64,000 nucleotides of DNA from Prionailurus bengalensis (GCF_016509475.1 NC_057349.1:46207075-46271074); one strand, 5' to 3'; positions 20,313 through 33,179 are shown, counted from the first letter of the stretch. Translations and numbers: made by a program. The notes: generated by a model from the sequence alone, not told the origin.

Positions 20313-22322
20313 AAAGATAATTTACATGCCATATATGGATGAATCTAAAATATAGAATGCTAATTAAAAGTGGACTTTTTCCATTCTGAGTGTTTCCACT
20401 CATATGACATTCTTATAAAACAAAAAGGGGACAGAAACGAGATTCGTGGTTGTCAAGCACTGGTACTGGATTGCTGGGAAACTTCTGGACGTGTTGCAAC
20501 TGTTCTGTACTTTGAGTTGTATGTTCATAACTATATACATGTGTCAAAACTCACAGAACTGTACATTAAAATAATTAATGTTCTGCATATAAATTACTAA
20601 TATTTAAAAAATTGGAAAAAAAATCAGGGATTAAAAAGTTGGGAGTAGTGCATTCTTTGCACAAACAAGTATTGAGTGCCTTTTGGTTTCCAGATATTAT
20701 CCTTGCTGCTAGTGAGATAGTGCTGGAGAGCCAATGAAGAATAGTAAAGTGATAGAAAGGTCATGTGATAGCAGCCAATCTACTTCATCAAGCCTTTTGT
20801 GAGGGTCCACACTGTGCAAAATGTCCTAGGAGGCTGGACAAAAGGTAGAGAAAAGTCCCATCAGGAATGGAGATTCAGGACAGACGTTCATCAGTCCCAT
20901 CTATGCCCAGACAATTGCCCTACTTACTAATGAAAGAAACATCTGGGGAAGAGCCACCTTTACCAGAACTGGTATAAAATTTTACTATTCATTGGACACA
21001 TAATTGTCATATAAAAAATGTTAATTTTAAAGAAGTACGCTTCCGAATATTGATATTTTAAATGGTGACATAGCTCCTTATATTCATACGCCTTGGTCTT
21101 TAAGGCATAAACTGAAACCTAAAAGGAAAAATAAAAACCGAAATGTAAACTGAGACTCTCTGCTTTCTCTCATGTTTCTAAGCAATTTATTACTTCCTTC
21201 ATGGACACACACTTGATGCATTAGAAGAGCTCTTGCCTCTCAGTATGCCTCAGTAATTTTCTGCTGCAGCTAGCTATCACAGAAAAGATTTCCATTGTTA
21301 AAAGAAATTCACTGATTTGTCTTACTGTTGCCGCAGACTTACATTAGTTATCTTTCATGCTTATGTTTCTGATATCCAAATGTTCATTTTACACTTCATA
21401 AAAATTCCTCTGACATTACATTTTTGAGGCCTATCCAGAGATCACAGGGAGTCACATATGATTATATGACCTTGCGAAGAGAAAAACTGACATTTTTAAC
21501 ACAGAGACCAAAGCATCCATCTAGATACTGAATATTTAGTATAATCAGGAAAACGTATAGTAATCATTGTATATCTTTAAGGTTGTAATTGATATAAATT
21601 TATGTTTCATTGATAATTTCTATTGTGTATGAAATGTGTGTGGGAGGTGAGATTATAGTTGCCGAGAAATACTGGGATTAACATTATGGTTTATAAATAA
21701 TATGTATATATGAATGGCAAGGACTAGGCTCATATCTCTTCATCTCTGTTTCAGAGCCAATGTGACAATAGCTCATACAATTGAAGCTATACCTACTTGC
21801 TTTAGTATGAGTTTTACCACTACTCTGTTTTATGTCATTAGCCAAATTACCTGAATTCTAATGTGTTTTTTTCCCTCCACTGTAGATTAGAAGAACTGTA
21901 TTACATCATTTCTAAGGTTGTGCTTTCTTAATTTGGATTCCCTTATCAGAAAACCTTGAAATGAGGGCCTAGGTGCAGGTAGTTTGGGGATTAATTCAAA
22001 GAAGCAGGAGTTGGGGAGCAGGAAGAGAGACCAGAGAAAGAAACTATAATAAAAGTGTACAATCAAGACTAATACTGTATCAACCTCATACCCCTGAACA
22101 GTGTGAAAATGTCTCCGTGATACAATTGTGCAAAGGATGGCCATACTATTATTCCCTATTGGATGAGGACTTGCCCTGAATGAGTTAACACTCCCCCACA
22201 TCTGGGCTGCTCCTGGGCTCTGACTGGAGCCAAGAGGGAACCCATGGCTTTAGAGAAAGCTATAAAAGAGAAGAGCAAAGCCATGTGCAGTGGGTGCATA
22301 TTACAGTCATGTCTATGCTTGG
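20313..22322. other. Unassigned noncoding DNA
   Basis: No exon recognised. The part from about 21960 to 22320 looks like an older repeat of uncertain family directly abutting the ERV 5' LTR. Confidence 0.45.
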
Positions 22323-22735
22323 TGAGTGCGATGGCATTGGAGGAGGTCACTGAGAGGATGTGGCCTTCAGCTGAACTGAGGACTGAACACAGGTAATCAG
22401 AGGCTCCTCAGCACCCTTCCTGTATTTGGAATGTGTCTTTCACTTGCTTTCCCCAGTTTCTGAAGTGGCCCAATGACACAGTCTTGGGATAGTAATGTGG
22501 TATTGTGACTTTCTGGAAGGTACACATGACGGAACCCCATTAAAGTCTCTCTCTATATAAACTTTTACGATTTGGTGGACAGGTGCAGAGATCTACTCAT
22601 CTCGTCGACACCCAAGACAAGCTTTGTAAACATGTTCCCTTGCTTATAAACACTGCTATCTACTGACCTGGAGTGGTCTGCCTCTTTCTTTGGTCTCTCC
22701 TTGCCCTCCACGTTCAATGTCGAGTTTTGGAAACA
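22323..22735 (+). repeat. ERV 5' LTR
   Basis: Shares ordered blocks with 27554-27978. Contains TATATAA near 22554-22560 as a likely fossil TATA box. It ends aaaca at 22735, matching the caaaca end of the 3' LTR. The left edge is uncertain because the first about 30 bp align poorly. Confidence 0.8.
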
Positions 22736-22740
22736 GTAAT

Positions 22741-22758
22741 TGGTGAGGCAGGCAGGAG
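22741..22758 (+). other. Possible tRNA primer-binding site remnant
   Basis: tggtgaggcaggcaggag begins with TGG five bases after the LTR end, the expected place for an 18-nt primer site. I cannot assign a tRNA, and decay may have altered it. Confidence 0.35.
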
Positions 22759-25204
22759 ACCAAAGAAATGGTTTTTGGAAAAGAGGCATCTGTGGGGGAA
22801 ATTCTGACTTGTTTATAGACCTTTGTGTAGGGAAGAGTGGCCCACATGGAAGATGGTAGTGGACCACCACATGAAGGTCAGAACACCCTAAGAATGCCAG
22901 GTGCGTTAATGCACTTTTTTGAAGGACTGCAAATAGCATATTGTGTCAAAGAGAAATGACTGCTTGCCACAGTGGGCTGGCCTCTACTGTGGGAAGTTCA
23001 GCCAGACACCAATACCCAACTAAAGGCTAAATCTTGAGTCAGAAAGTTGGAAGAGCTGAGATTAGGGAAGAATGTGCGGTTGTCCCTCATTCTGCTAGCT
23101 TCAGGATTGGCAGTCAAAGTCGAAGAGCAGGATAATAGATTGGAGACCTTAGCATCAGCCATCTTGCAAAGTTAGGAGGGCTCAAAACGCCACAGATTAA
23201 GATTCAAGCACTAATGACAAAGCCTGATTAGGATGCTAAGAGATGGAATCCCTGGGAAAGTGAGATTAAAGGGAAGAATGTTGTCGTGACTGACAGTGAA
23301 ACAAACAAAATGCCTCAGGCTGTCTGACCCCTGAAACAAAAGAAATTTAAAATAGCAATTACCCTAGACTTCTGATAATACAGAAATATACCCCAAATGC
23401 CTAGGAGAAAACTTGCATCCTTTCTCTGCCTCTTGAAATTGTAAATCTCCTGTCTGTGAAATGTAAACACTGCCCTCAGAGACTGAGGAAAACAAAACAG
23501 AGAGGGAAAGAGTCTTTGTAAAATACAATCGCTGTAGAAGTTCCCTCCTACAAGATCTAATTCACAGTCTCCAGAAGATTGTTTACCAAGGGCAAATACA
23601 AATCTTGAAATCCTTCTCCACAAATACTATAATAAAAGTATTTAGCCATGTGTGTGGGTACCTAAATCATGGCCAAAGTTTTAGAATGAAAGCCATGGTG
23701 CATCCGTTTGTGTGGTTTTATGTTTGTCTAGGGTTATATATTATGTATATGCGATATTTTTCTACCTTTGGAGAGTATTACCAAAATTGAATGAGCTCTA
23801 TTTAATTGATTTAAAAATGCTTTAATATTGGGGTGCCTGGGTGACTCAGTTGGCTAAGCATCCGACTTTGGCTCAGGTCATGATCTCACATTCGTGAGTT
23901 TGAGCCCAATCTCAGGGTTTGTGAGTTCAAGCCCTGCATTGGGCTCTGTGCTGACAGCTTGGAGCCTGGAGCCTGCTTCAGATTCTGTGTCTCCCCCTCT
24001 CTCCACGCCTCCCCCTCCCATGCTCTATGTCTCTTGAAAATGAATACACACTAAATTTTTTAAAAATGTCTTAAGATCAAAGTGTAGTTATATAAAACAA
24101 ATTTAATTTTCTTCTATCTGCTAAAGGATAAAGTTTTTTTGGACTATTGCTCTATTCTTGTGGGATTATGAAAGGTTGCTTTCTCAAAATAATTCCCTGT
24201 GATTCACATTGCTTTAGCAGGTTTTTGATTACTTAATAAAATGGAATATATTCTATTAAAAGTTTTTTTATACTTATGTAACTTCCTGTATTTGCCTTTG
24301 AGGTATTTGTTATTTTGGTTAAACAAGTATTTATGCTCCTATATAATCAAGTGTTTTAACCCTTTTGATATTTGTGACAGAGTTCCCAAAAATCAAATTG
24401 TAAGTGAAGTCTTGTTGACCTTGAACTAACTTTGGGAAGTTCCAGAGGGTCCCTGAAACATCTCAAAAGATGTGTTCTCTTTACAAAAGAGATATATTAA
24501 ACTAATTGGGCTCACTTCATATATTAAATTACATGGCAAGCATGTCAAATAGGTAATGCTATACTGTTTTAGGGTATAATTATATGAAATTCCTAAAAAA
24601 ATTGATCTGTCCTGGTATAAGGTTATCAGTCATAATTTTAAAATGTCACAAAAATAACCATATTTCCTTGTAAATTAAATTCCAATAAACTTTTATCAGA
24701 AAATTAAATGACAAGAATTTTTCATTCTTTTGTCACTTACAGAGCTCCTATTTCACTCTGACACTTCTGCAAAAGTGCTTCATCTTTAAGGAGTTTCATA
24801 GAAAAGACTGACAACTTCAAGTCCCTGATAACTAAGATCACTAAGATCGGTTTGCCTTCACATGATTGGGGCAACAATGGACTCTGCAAATGCATCCCCA
24901 AGGCTACATGCTCAGCCATACCATGTTATGGGATGGTAAACAGATCTGGCCCTATTCTCCTTCCCACTTCAGTAAAATAGGTCCATTACTTTGACAATAC
25001 AATGTTAACATGTGAAGGGTTGCCTCTCCTGCAGGCCACATGCGGATTTTGCTGAAACATCTATGATGGAGAGGATGGGAATTAAACCTGTAGGCAATTC
25101 AAGGCTCAGACTTCACTGTAAAGTTTTTGGAAATCATTTGGTTATGTAAAATGTGTGTTGTCCCAGAAGCTGTGATTGATAAGGTATAAATCTAACCTCT
25201 AAGA
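22759..25204 (+). other. ERV interior, leader/gag/early pol region (unresolved)
   Basis: Position between primer site and pol implies gag and early pol. No intact frame or gag motif is recognisable by eye. Sequence from about 24060 to 24700 looks unlike retroviral coding DNA and may be a later insertion or a heavily decayed part. Confidence 0.45.
23830..24061 (+). mobile_element. Felid CAN-SINE with duplicated B-box segment, inside the ERV
   Basis: Head ggggtgcctgggtgactcag. Two successive copies of the B-box region (23884-23907 and 23909-23934, each ending gagttNNagccc) give it an extra about 25 bp. Imperfect target duplication aaaaatgctttaata (23813-23827) and aaaaatgtcttaaga (24062-24076). 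Confidence 0.9.
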
Positions 25205-26800
25205 AGATGAAAAAGATGCAAGCCTTTGTATGGTTTTGGAGGTTTTAGAGGACTTTTTTATTCCCCATCTGGCATAGTGCCTTCATCCATTACCACCAGG
25301 AAAGAAAGGGCACATGTGAGACTAGGAGGTTGAAACAGCAAGCTACCTTTGAGAAGGCAAAAATACTAGCGAAGCAAATTAAAGCTCTGAGCATCATCTA
25401 AGCAGGGCTACCATTTGAGTTAGGTGCATATTTGACTTGAGAAGGTATGAGTTGAGAGCTGTGACAGAGATACCAGAAGGAGAGGACCCTTAGGATTTTG
25501 GTCCCCAGCTCTAGAAGGGATCAGAAACCCAATATACTTCCATAAATTAATAGCTCCTAGAAGTGTACACAGCATTTCTCCATGAAGAGCCTCTCACACA
25601 GTAGCCAGTGGACTAAATGCAGAGTGATTTGGCTGTTCATCACTCATGAGCCCTGGCCATTAACCCTTTACATGGACAATTGGGCTGTTCTAAAGTGATT
25701 ATTCCTCAGGCTTGTACAACGGCAAGCCAAGGGAAGCATGATCATCAGTGGGCCCTTTTGAGGTCAGGATATGTGTGAGGACATTTAGGTTCACCTGCAA
25801 AAGCAGAAAGTATTCCTGCCTTCCATGTCCTAGATCATAAGGCACTGACACCCCCTGGGGATCAGGAATCTGATGCTCTAGCCTGAGTGAAAACTCTAAC
25901 AAGTGACCCTTCAGAAGATATAGTAGACCAGGTGCCCAAGTGGCCACTATTGTGCCTGTGTGGGATGGTTTACTGACAAGGATACTGGATTGCCCTTGAA
26001 ATACACTGACTTGGTTAACACAATAACAGTAGGTTTTGTGTTCTACACAACATCCATGGCAACTACCAAAGATGTCGGAGGTCATCCATCGGAGTTCCCA
26101 ACAGGTGAAGGATTGGAAGATGGATTATATTAGCATTCTCTCTTCATGTGAATGTTCTAAACATATCCTGGTTTGTACAGACACTGAGTCTGACTTAATC
26201 CAAACTTCCCCCTATTGCCACACAAGCTAGGATGGTACCATTAGGGGATTAGAGAAGCTGAATACCATTTACAGATATCCTTGTCAAATAGACTGTAATC
26301 AGGGGGCCAATTTCAAAGGTCATGATATGCAAGACTGGGCAAAAGAACATGACATTAAATGGAGAGTTTTTACCTCCCTTGGAACCCACATGAGCAGGGT
26401 TGGTAAAAAAGGAAAAAATGGAATATTAAAGCAACAGATAAAACTGATGATAGAAAAAATCATCTTGGCTCTGGTGGCTAGAGTACTCTGAGGTTTTAAT
26501 ACATTTGAATGATCAATTAGTAGGGCCTATACGTATGCCAGACTGGGTATCACTGTTGTACCACAGTACCATAAAATATGGAAGTCAAGAGAAACAGCCA
26601 TTGTTCCAATTCTCAATGTGGAACAACATGGTATGTTGCTGAGAACACCAAGCTCCATCACTCCTGAGAAAGGCATCATCTACTGAAATTTGCATTGGGA
26701 CATCCCACTAGGATGGGTGAGTTACTTTACCTTCCCTCAGCTAGGGAGAACTATTCAATTTCTACTGGAATCCCACTGTCCTGCTACAAGCTGTTGAAAC
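25205..26800 (+). pseudogene. ERV pol remnant (RT end, RNase H, integrase)
   Basis: Retroviral pol encodes reverse transcriptase, RNase H and integrase. In successive + frames the translation recalls the end of RT and connection (about 25210-25520), an RNase H stretch with a Y-M-D-N segment around 25667-25680, and the integrase core. Integrase is clearest. W-K-M-D-Y-I (gat codon 26123-26125) carries the first catalytic Asp. The second acidic position reads Asn in C-N-Q-G (26294-26305). The third, near K-N-G-I-L-K (26414-26431), lacks the Glu. These three blocks share one frame, but an in-frame stop follows at 26228. Enzyme activity is therefore lost. Frames shift elsewhere and many stops occur. 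Confidence 0.75.
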
Positions 26801-26891
26801 ACACCATGCCTAGAACAGAACATATACCATTGAAAGAGGGGAAGAGGTAGGGGTTCTGGTCTGGCATATCCCACCACCTGTCCATTCCCTC

Positions 26892-27419
26892 ATGCCTAAG
26901 ACTACTCACTTTGGCAATGTGTATGGTATGCACAACCAGGTCAGGTTCCTACAACTGACAACTTCTATCTCCCTCAAGGCCATTTGCACATGTTCTGTTT
27001 TCCACTGGTATTATCATTTGGTAGCCATCTTTGTTCCCTCTATTGACCAGGAGGACATCAGAGCACACACAGAAGTCCTTACTAAATTCAACCAACAAGT
27101 CTTAAATGATAGCCAAAAGAGCCTGTCCTTATTGAACAGTGAAATGTCTCTAATGAGAGAAGCTGTCCTCCAAAATAGTATGGCTTTGGATATTATTACT
27201 GCCTCACAACGAGGCACCTGTGCCATTACCCAAACAGAATGTTATGTGTTCATATCTGATGAGTCTGCTAATGTGTCATCTTTATTAAAACACATAACAA
27301 CACAAGTAAATTCCCTAAGTGTGCCCACCCTCAGGCTAGGAAAATTAATAAATCAGTGGTTAGAATCATGGGGATCTTGGTGGAAAATGTTGCCACTGAT
27401 TTTAGAAATTAGTGTCTGA
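26892..27419 (+). pseudogene. ERV envelope transmembrane-subunit remnant
   Basis: An open stretch of 175 codons, the longest retroviral frame left. From about residue 55 it looks like a retroviral TM ectodomain. A heptad-like Leu/Ile pattern spans about residues 62-97, followed by a C-A-I-T-Q-T-E-C element (Cys110 and Cys117, the CX6C spacing of gamma-type TM). The usual third Cys directly after is Tyr118. A Trp-rich membrane-proximal segment (W156, W160, W163, W164) precedes a hydrophobic end that is cut by a stop before a full membrane anchor. The surface subunit ahead is almost absent: only about 90-400 bp separates integrase and TM sequence. The first about 50 residues do not resemble envelope. 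It is a truncated fossil with no sign of a complete product. Confidence 0.75.
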
Positions 27420-27553
27420 CTATGTTTCTCTTACATATGACTGTATTGTTGTGGCATTTGCCTCCAGTGGAGCCAGAGAGCCACCAAATGAGCCACCTCC
27501 ATGCTAATAAAATCCTCTGGTTACTTAAGGCACATTGCAGAAGGAGGAGCTCT

Positions 27554-27978
27554 ATGAGATTGTAAGAACTGGTCAGGAGAAATGAAATGCCAGAGGAGGT
27601 CACTGAGAGGATATGATTGCCAGTTGACCACTAGCAAGCTGGACTCAGGCAATCAGAGTCTCCTCACCACCTCCTCTCCTTGGAATGCACCTCCACCTGT
27701 CTTCCCTGCATTGTAATCTGCCCCTAGACATAGCATTGCGATAGTAATGTGTGGTTGAGGCCACCTGGATACTATATGTGACTGATACCCAGGTAAGGCC
27801 TCCATTTAACTTTTAAGATTCAAGTAGATCAAAACAGAGACCTACTCCTTTTGTAGCCACCTAAAATGAGCCTCCAAAGTTCCATTGCTTACTAAAATGC
27901 CACCTGACCAGTCAGGAGCGCTCTGCCCTTTCTTTGATCTCTCTTTGACCTGAGTATATGGTATTCAGTTTGCAAACA
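27554..27978 (+). repeat. ERV 3' LTR
   Basis: Aligns in order with the 5' LTR. A purine run agaaggaggag (27538-27548) just before it is a plausible polypurine tract. It ends gcaaaca at 27978. No obvious short target duplication with the 5' flank is seen. Confidence 0.78.
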
Positions 27979-29745
27979 TATGAGACTCTCACTAGGTACA
28001 GAATGGAACTATTAAAAAGAGCAGTAGCTAAACTCAGAAGTATTTTGAGAGACTATGGTGGTGGTACCAGAAGTATTCAATACTCTTTCAGAGCTAAAAG
28101 CTATGGTTCTAAAGTCTGTATTTTCTGAGTTGAATTGAATATTATGATCATATGAGAAACAAATAAGAGTAGATAATAAAAATCCATAAAAAGTATGGTG
28201 ATTCTCATGGTATTTGTAAAGAGAAAATGGAGGACTATCAAGGAATTTCACGTTACACTTTGATAATATCTGTGGAAAAAGATTATATATATAATCTATA
28301 TTATATATATTTTACATAAATAAAATATCTGTAATTACACTATATATGAAAATATATTAAGTATTTGTATATTTAAACAGCATGGTAGGTTGAAATCTGT
28401 GTTAGGGAATAGTGACTCACCAGTATCAGTTTTACAGAATATCAGTCTTATGAAAATATTTTAAGGGCATCTGTCTACTACTCAGAAAGTTCTTACTTAG
28501 CTAGCAGCTTTCTTCTTAGTGACAAAGTTTTCCAAGTGCCAAGATATTGGGAAAGGAATAGCTTCCTAAAGATTTAGATATATGCCCCATTGTGAATAAT
28601 AAATGGATTTCCTGATACATAAATCACTTTTGTTTTTAGTCATTGTAAATCAACACATGGTAGAAAGTAACATTTGAATGAGGGAGTTTTAAAATGTGCA
28701 GGTCTCAGAATTAGACCCTGTATAATGATGTGATAAAATACAGAACGCTTATAGAGTTCAGTATTTAGTATAGGGTACAGCTGGGAGTGTGTGTAGGGTG
28801 CGATATGTACATACATATATACATATTAGACCAAGCGTCACATTATTAACTCTCACACTCTAATGTTCATCTGAGCCTGATGTGTGAAAATGCTTTATGT
28901 CTTAGGAGACACAGGTGAGGCTTCTGAATAGATTTCAATTGGTTATGGTCTCTTCTATGGAGCTAAGAAAGTAAAGTGCAATTTAACCATGAAAAGCTAA
29001 TGGGTATGAAGTGCTGAATGTGTCAGATAAAGCTACATCTAAAGATTGCTTTTAGCATACCAAATGAAAGGAAGGACTCGTGAAGGAATATTTAGCATTG
29101 TGGCAAAGGTATTCAAGATGAGACGGACAGGAAGAGAGTGTTCGTGGTACGTGGGCTTTCCTATCACTTTAATGCACAACCAAACGTTTAAAGACACAAG
29201 TATACTAGTTGTCCACTATTCTTTTTTCCTACTTTCCCCAATGATATGATAATACGTTTCATCACTTTGTCAGTTCTTCTCCTGGTTCTTTTACATAAAT
29301 CTGCACACATTTCTGAAAATTTTCATGTTCACCCTGAGGCAAAGCAAACTCAATCTTTATTTTCTATATCTAATAGCATTCTTTTGGCTTCAGATGTTTT
29401 CTAATAGTTGATAGGAGTGGGAAATTCAGTGAGGAATAAGGGGATACAAATAAGAATGTGGGGCTGGAGAAAACACAGAAAAATGAAACAGAAGTAAATA
29501 AGTTATTCAGTCAATTCACACTACACAGTGTATTTTAGAGGCTTAGTCCATGGTAGATTGGGAATGTAACATAATCAAGTATGATGATTAACAAAAAAAT
29601 TTCACAAGAAGAAACCTAGAGGCTCAAATGGATAGTGCATCTGGAATTATTGGGAACTTATTATGTTTTCATAAAATGTATTCTGTATTATTATATTCTA
29701 CTTTAAAATTATCTCTAATTATCAAAAATGTTTAAAACAAAAAAA
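27979..29745. other. Unassigned noncoding DNA
   Basis: No gene. AT-rich simple sequence lies at about 28273-28360. Confidence 0.55.
28273..28360. repeat. AT-rich simple repeat
   Basis: Imperfect TATATA runs with short taatctat-type interruptions. Confidence 0.8.
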
Positions 29746-29985
29746 GGGGGGGTGCCTAGGTGGCTCAGTCAGTTAAGTATCCAACTCTTGATTTTGGCTC
29801 TGGTCATGATCTCTAGGTCATGGGATGAGCCCTGTCAAGCACTCCTTGCTGGGCATGGAGTTTACTTAAGATTATCTCTCTCCATCTCTCTCTGCCCCTC
29901 CCCTGCTCTCTCTCCCTCTCTCTCAAAAATAAATAAATAAATAAGTAAATAAATAAATAAACACATAAATGAAATATTTAATAAA
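29746..29985 (+). mobile_element. CAN-SINE of a different, probably older subfamily
   Basis: Head gggggtgcctaggtggctca is typical. The middle (gggcatggagtttacttaag) lacks the gctctgtgctgacagctcag block of the other copies and resembles the general carnivore form. Long AAATAAATAAAT tail. Flanking duplications are unclear. Confidence 0.85.
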
Positions 29986-30984
29986 AAAGTAAATAAAGAA
30001 AAAGGTAATAAAATAAAATTATTTCTAACTAAACAAGAAAATTCAAGGTAAATACCACCTGTGATAGTTTGTATGCAACCCAGAAAACCAACCAAAAACA
30101 ACTACATAATGTATGTCACATCATAAGGTAGAGCTACAAAATTACTAGTCATGTTATAAGAAGCACATCGCAACTTACATGTCTGATCAAGTGTTATATC
30201 TCATGGTAGTCTCATTTTTTAGCGACTACTTTATGCTATTTTGATTAAGCTTTCTCTGGAACTTTACCATGTAGATGGACTCTGGAAATTAAAGTGTCAC
30301 AGAAAATCTTTGATCTCATTATTTATAGATTTGTTTTGTTTTGGTTTATTTTCATGATTTATCTTTCATCCATATATACTTTATTTACCAGTGATGGGCC
30401 CTGCAAATTTTGACTATTCCTAAACATAAATTCCACCTGCTAAAAAAAAAAAAAGACATTGCCATCACTGTAGATATTTAAAATTATGCTAATACTTCTC
30501 CAAAGTTTTCTAAAATAAAGTTAAGAAAACATTTAGGTCATTGTTATAATAAATTTATAGAACCATGCAGTGAATTGAAAAATTAAGTATCATCCATTTT
30601 CCCATTGCACTCATAAATTAGGGGGAAAAGAGTATTAAATATACTGTGTTTGGAACTGGGAGATTTCTGGAGACAATTCTGAAAGTCTTATTTTCAATAA
30701 CGTCAGCCTAGAAGTGCTAGAATGACTTGGCAAGTAGGTAACTTAACTCTGTTATAGGTATGACAAAAATTACAACTAAAAACCATTTACTAGATTGCTA
30801 TATCCGAAAATGACAGAAATATTGGTATTAGTAGTAATTGAGAATATATCCATAACATCCTACTGTTAAGGTTTCTCTTAGCCAATAAACTAAAGATAAT
30901 TGGGTATTTGTACTTCAACTATTGTACAAAATATTTTTAGGTTTCAAGTATCAGTTTATTGAAGGAATTTCTCTGAATGAGAGA
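29986..30984. other. Unassigned AT-rich DNA
   Basis: No gene or recognised repeat. Confidence 0.5.
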
Positions 30985-31889
30985 AAAGTGGTGGAATATG
31001 ACGATCCTGAGTACACCTCCTCCCACAGACACACAAAGACTACAACTGCATATCAAGCAACTCTCTCTGAGAATGACAGGAAGACTAGCAGGACAACTTT
31101 TCCACAGCTAAAGCTGTGAAGAAAAAGACACATTGAAAAGGTTGGGGGCAGACATGGTGTGACCCTGAGCAGAGCAACCTACAAGTGGGAGGGATATCAC
31201 AGGCACAGAAGTTCTCCTTGAAGAACAGGGATCTGAGTACCCTATTGGGCACCTTCTGCCATGGGGATCAGCATCATGAAGATAAGCCCCCCCGACATTT
31301 GGCTTTGAAAATCAGTGGGCCCTAACTCTGGGAAAGTTGGAGGGTTGTATGAAACTGGAATGCCACTCTTAGTGTGCCTACACACAATCTATAAGGCTCC
31401 AAGACCCAACATAGAGGCAGCAGTTTGAAAAGTAGTTGGACCATATGTGAAGGACATCTACTGACTAATTTTAGAGTGTGGGCTAGAGGAACAGAGACTT
31501 GTAGGAACTTTCTCTGGGAACAGAAGAGCTGGCAGAAGTTATTTTTCTTGCCCTCCTCTAGCCTAGCTAGTCTGACATAGGTAGGTAGCAGTCCGTTTAC
31601 CTTATTAGCAGAGCTCACCCTGCCACTGTATCCCTTTGTGAATGTACCTTGCCCAAACTGTCCACAGGTACTACTTTGAAGCCAATTCATGCCTGGGCAT
31701 GGGGGGAACCCCATCCATCAATATGTCTACAACAGTCGCAGCCCAGTCACAACAGGAGAATGCATCAGTCCAGACAGGGGACGCTCCTGGAAAATCTGGT
31801 CCCCAAATTATACTTTCTGCATAAGGCCACTACTTTCAAGACCAGGAGATAGAGTTCATCTACCTAAAATATAGAAACAAAAAAATGAG

Positions 31890-32760
31890 ACCCAGACAAA
31901 ATGAGGATACACAGGAATATATTCCAAAATGAAAGAAGAAGAAAAACCTTAGAGAAAAAAAACTAAATGAAACAGAGATAAGTAATCTACCTGATTAAAA
32001 GTTCAAAATATGGCCACAAAATTTATCACCAAATTTGGGTGAAGGGTGGACTTACTCAATGAAAATGTCAATAATGAGAGAGGAAAAAAAACAAAACAAA
32101 ACATTAGAGTGTATCAAGAGCAGATTAGAGGATGCAGTGATCTGGAAGGCAGGTATAAATCATCCAAGCTCAACAGCAAAAGGAAAAAAATAATTAAAAA
32201 AAAAAAAGAGGATAGGTTAAGGAAACCATAGGACAAAGGGAACTAATACTCACAGTACAGAAGTCCTAGAAGGGGAAGGGAGAGAAAAGAAGCAGGACAC
32301 TTATTTGAAGAAACAATAGCTGAAATATTCCCTAACCTGGGGAAGAAAACAGATATACAGGTCTTGGAAAACCAGAGAAACAAGATAAAACCAAAGAGGA
32401 CCACACTACAATACATAATAATTAAAATCTCAAAATTAAAGGTAAAGAAAAAATTTTAAATGCAATAAGAGAAAAGCGACTAGTTACCTATAAGGGAATA
32501 CTCATAATATTATTGCTTATTTTTCAGCAGAAACTTTGCAGGCTAGAAGGGAATGATATGATATAGTCAAATTGCTGAAAGGAAAAACAAACAAACAAAC
32601 AAAAAACCTATACCAATATACTATAACCATCAATGTTATTATTCAGAATTGAAGAAAAGAGTTTCCCAGACAAACAAAAGTTAAAGGAGTTCATTACCAC
32701 TAAACCAGCCATATAAGAAATATTGAAGCGAGTTCTTTAATCAGAAAGAAGAAAATTATA
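31890..32760 (+). pseudogene. L1-C ORF1 remnant
   Basis: The order agaccagacaaaatgagg, aatgaaagaagaagaaaaac, tcagcagaaactttgcaggc, ttcccagacaaacaaaagtt matches the ORF1 order of L1-A and L1-G. The coiled-coil part is broken by stops (an open piece from 32046 to 32231 spans it). It is not translatable as a whole. Confidence 0.8.
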
Positions 32761-33179
32761 AAAGAAAATTTTCACAGGTAAAAAGAAATACAAAGGTGGT
32801 AGATCACTTATAAAGCTAGTATAAAGGCCAAAAGACAAAAGTAGTAAAGCTAACTTTATCTACAATTAGTTAAGTTAAAAAAATAAAAATATGTAAGATA
32901 CAATGTTGAATACAGAAATGTGGGTAAGGGGAGTAAAAATGTAATACTTTCAGATGTGTTTATCAATCATCAATTTAAACTGTCCACTATATACATAGGA
33001 CACTTTGTATGAACCTCAAGGTAATGACAAACCACAAACCTATAATAGACCAAAAAAAAAAAAAAAAATGAAGTGAAAGAAATCCAAGTATCATGCTAAA
33101 GTCATCAAATTATAAGAGAAGAAAGAAAGGGAAGAATGGAACAGAGAGGAACTACAAAAACCACAAGGAAACAATAAAA

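Larger units (their letters stand above)
22323..27978 (+). mobile_element. Decayed class I-like endogenous retrovirus (provirus)
   Basis: Two diverged but alignable LTRs (22323-22735; about 27554-27978) bracket an interior. In order it holds an unassigned leader/gag region with a SINE, pol remnants (about 25205-26800) and an envelope transmembrane remnant (26892-27419). The shared order of LTR blocks (gaggaggtcactgagagga; gatagtaatgtg; ctctgccctttctttgatct versus its 5' equivalent) shows they are a pair. The distance is shorter than a complete provirus, and surface-envelope and much gag sequence are missing. All genes carry stops or lost catalytic residues, so it is a dead fossil. Class I (gamma-type) placement rests on the TM Cys spacing and is an inference. 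Confidence 0.85.

Noticed and set aside
26892..27419. Functional captured envelope gene
   Set aside because: No surface subunit, no evident signal peptide, an altered Cys motif and a stop before a full membrane anchor. Only a conservation test could revive the idea.
22323..27978. Target-site duplication of the provirus
   Set aside because: No convincing 4-6-bp match between the two flanks could be found, partly because the left LTR edge is uncertain.
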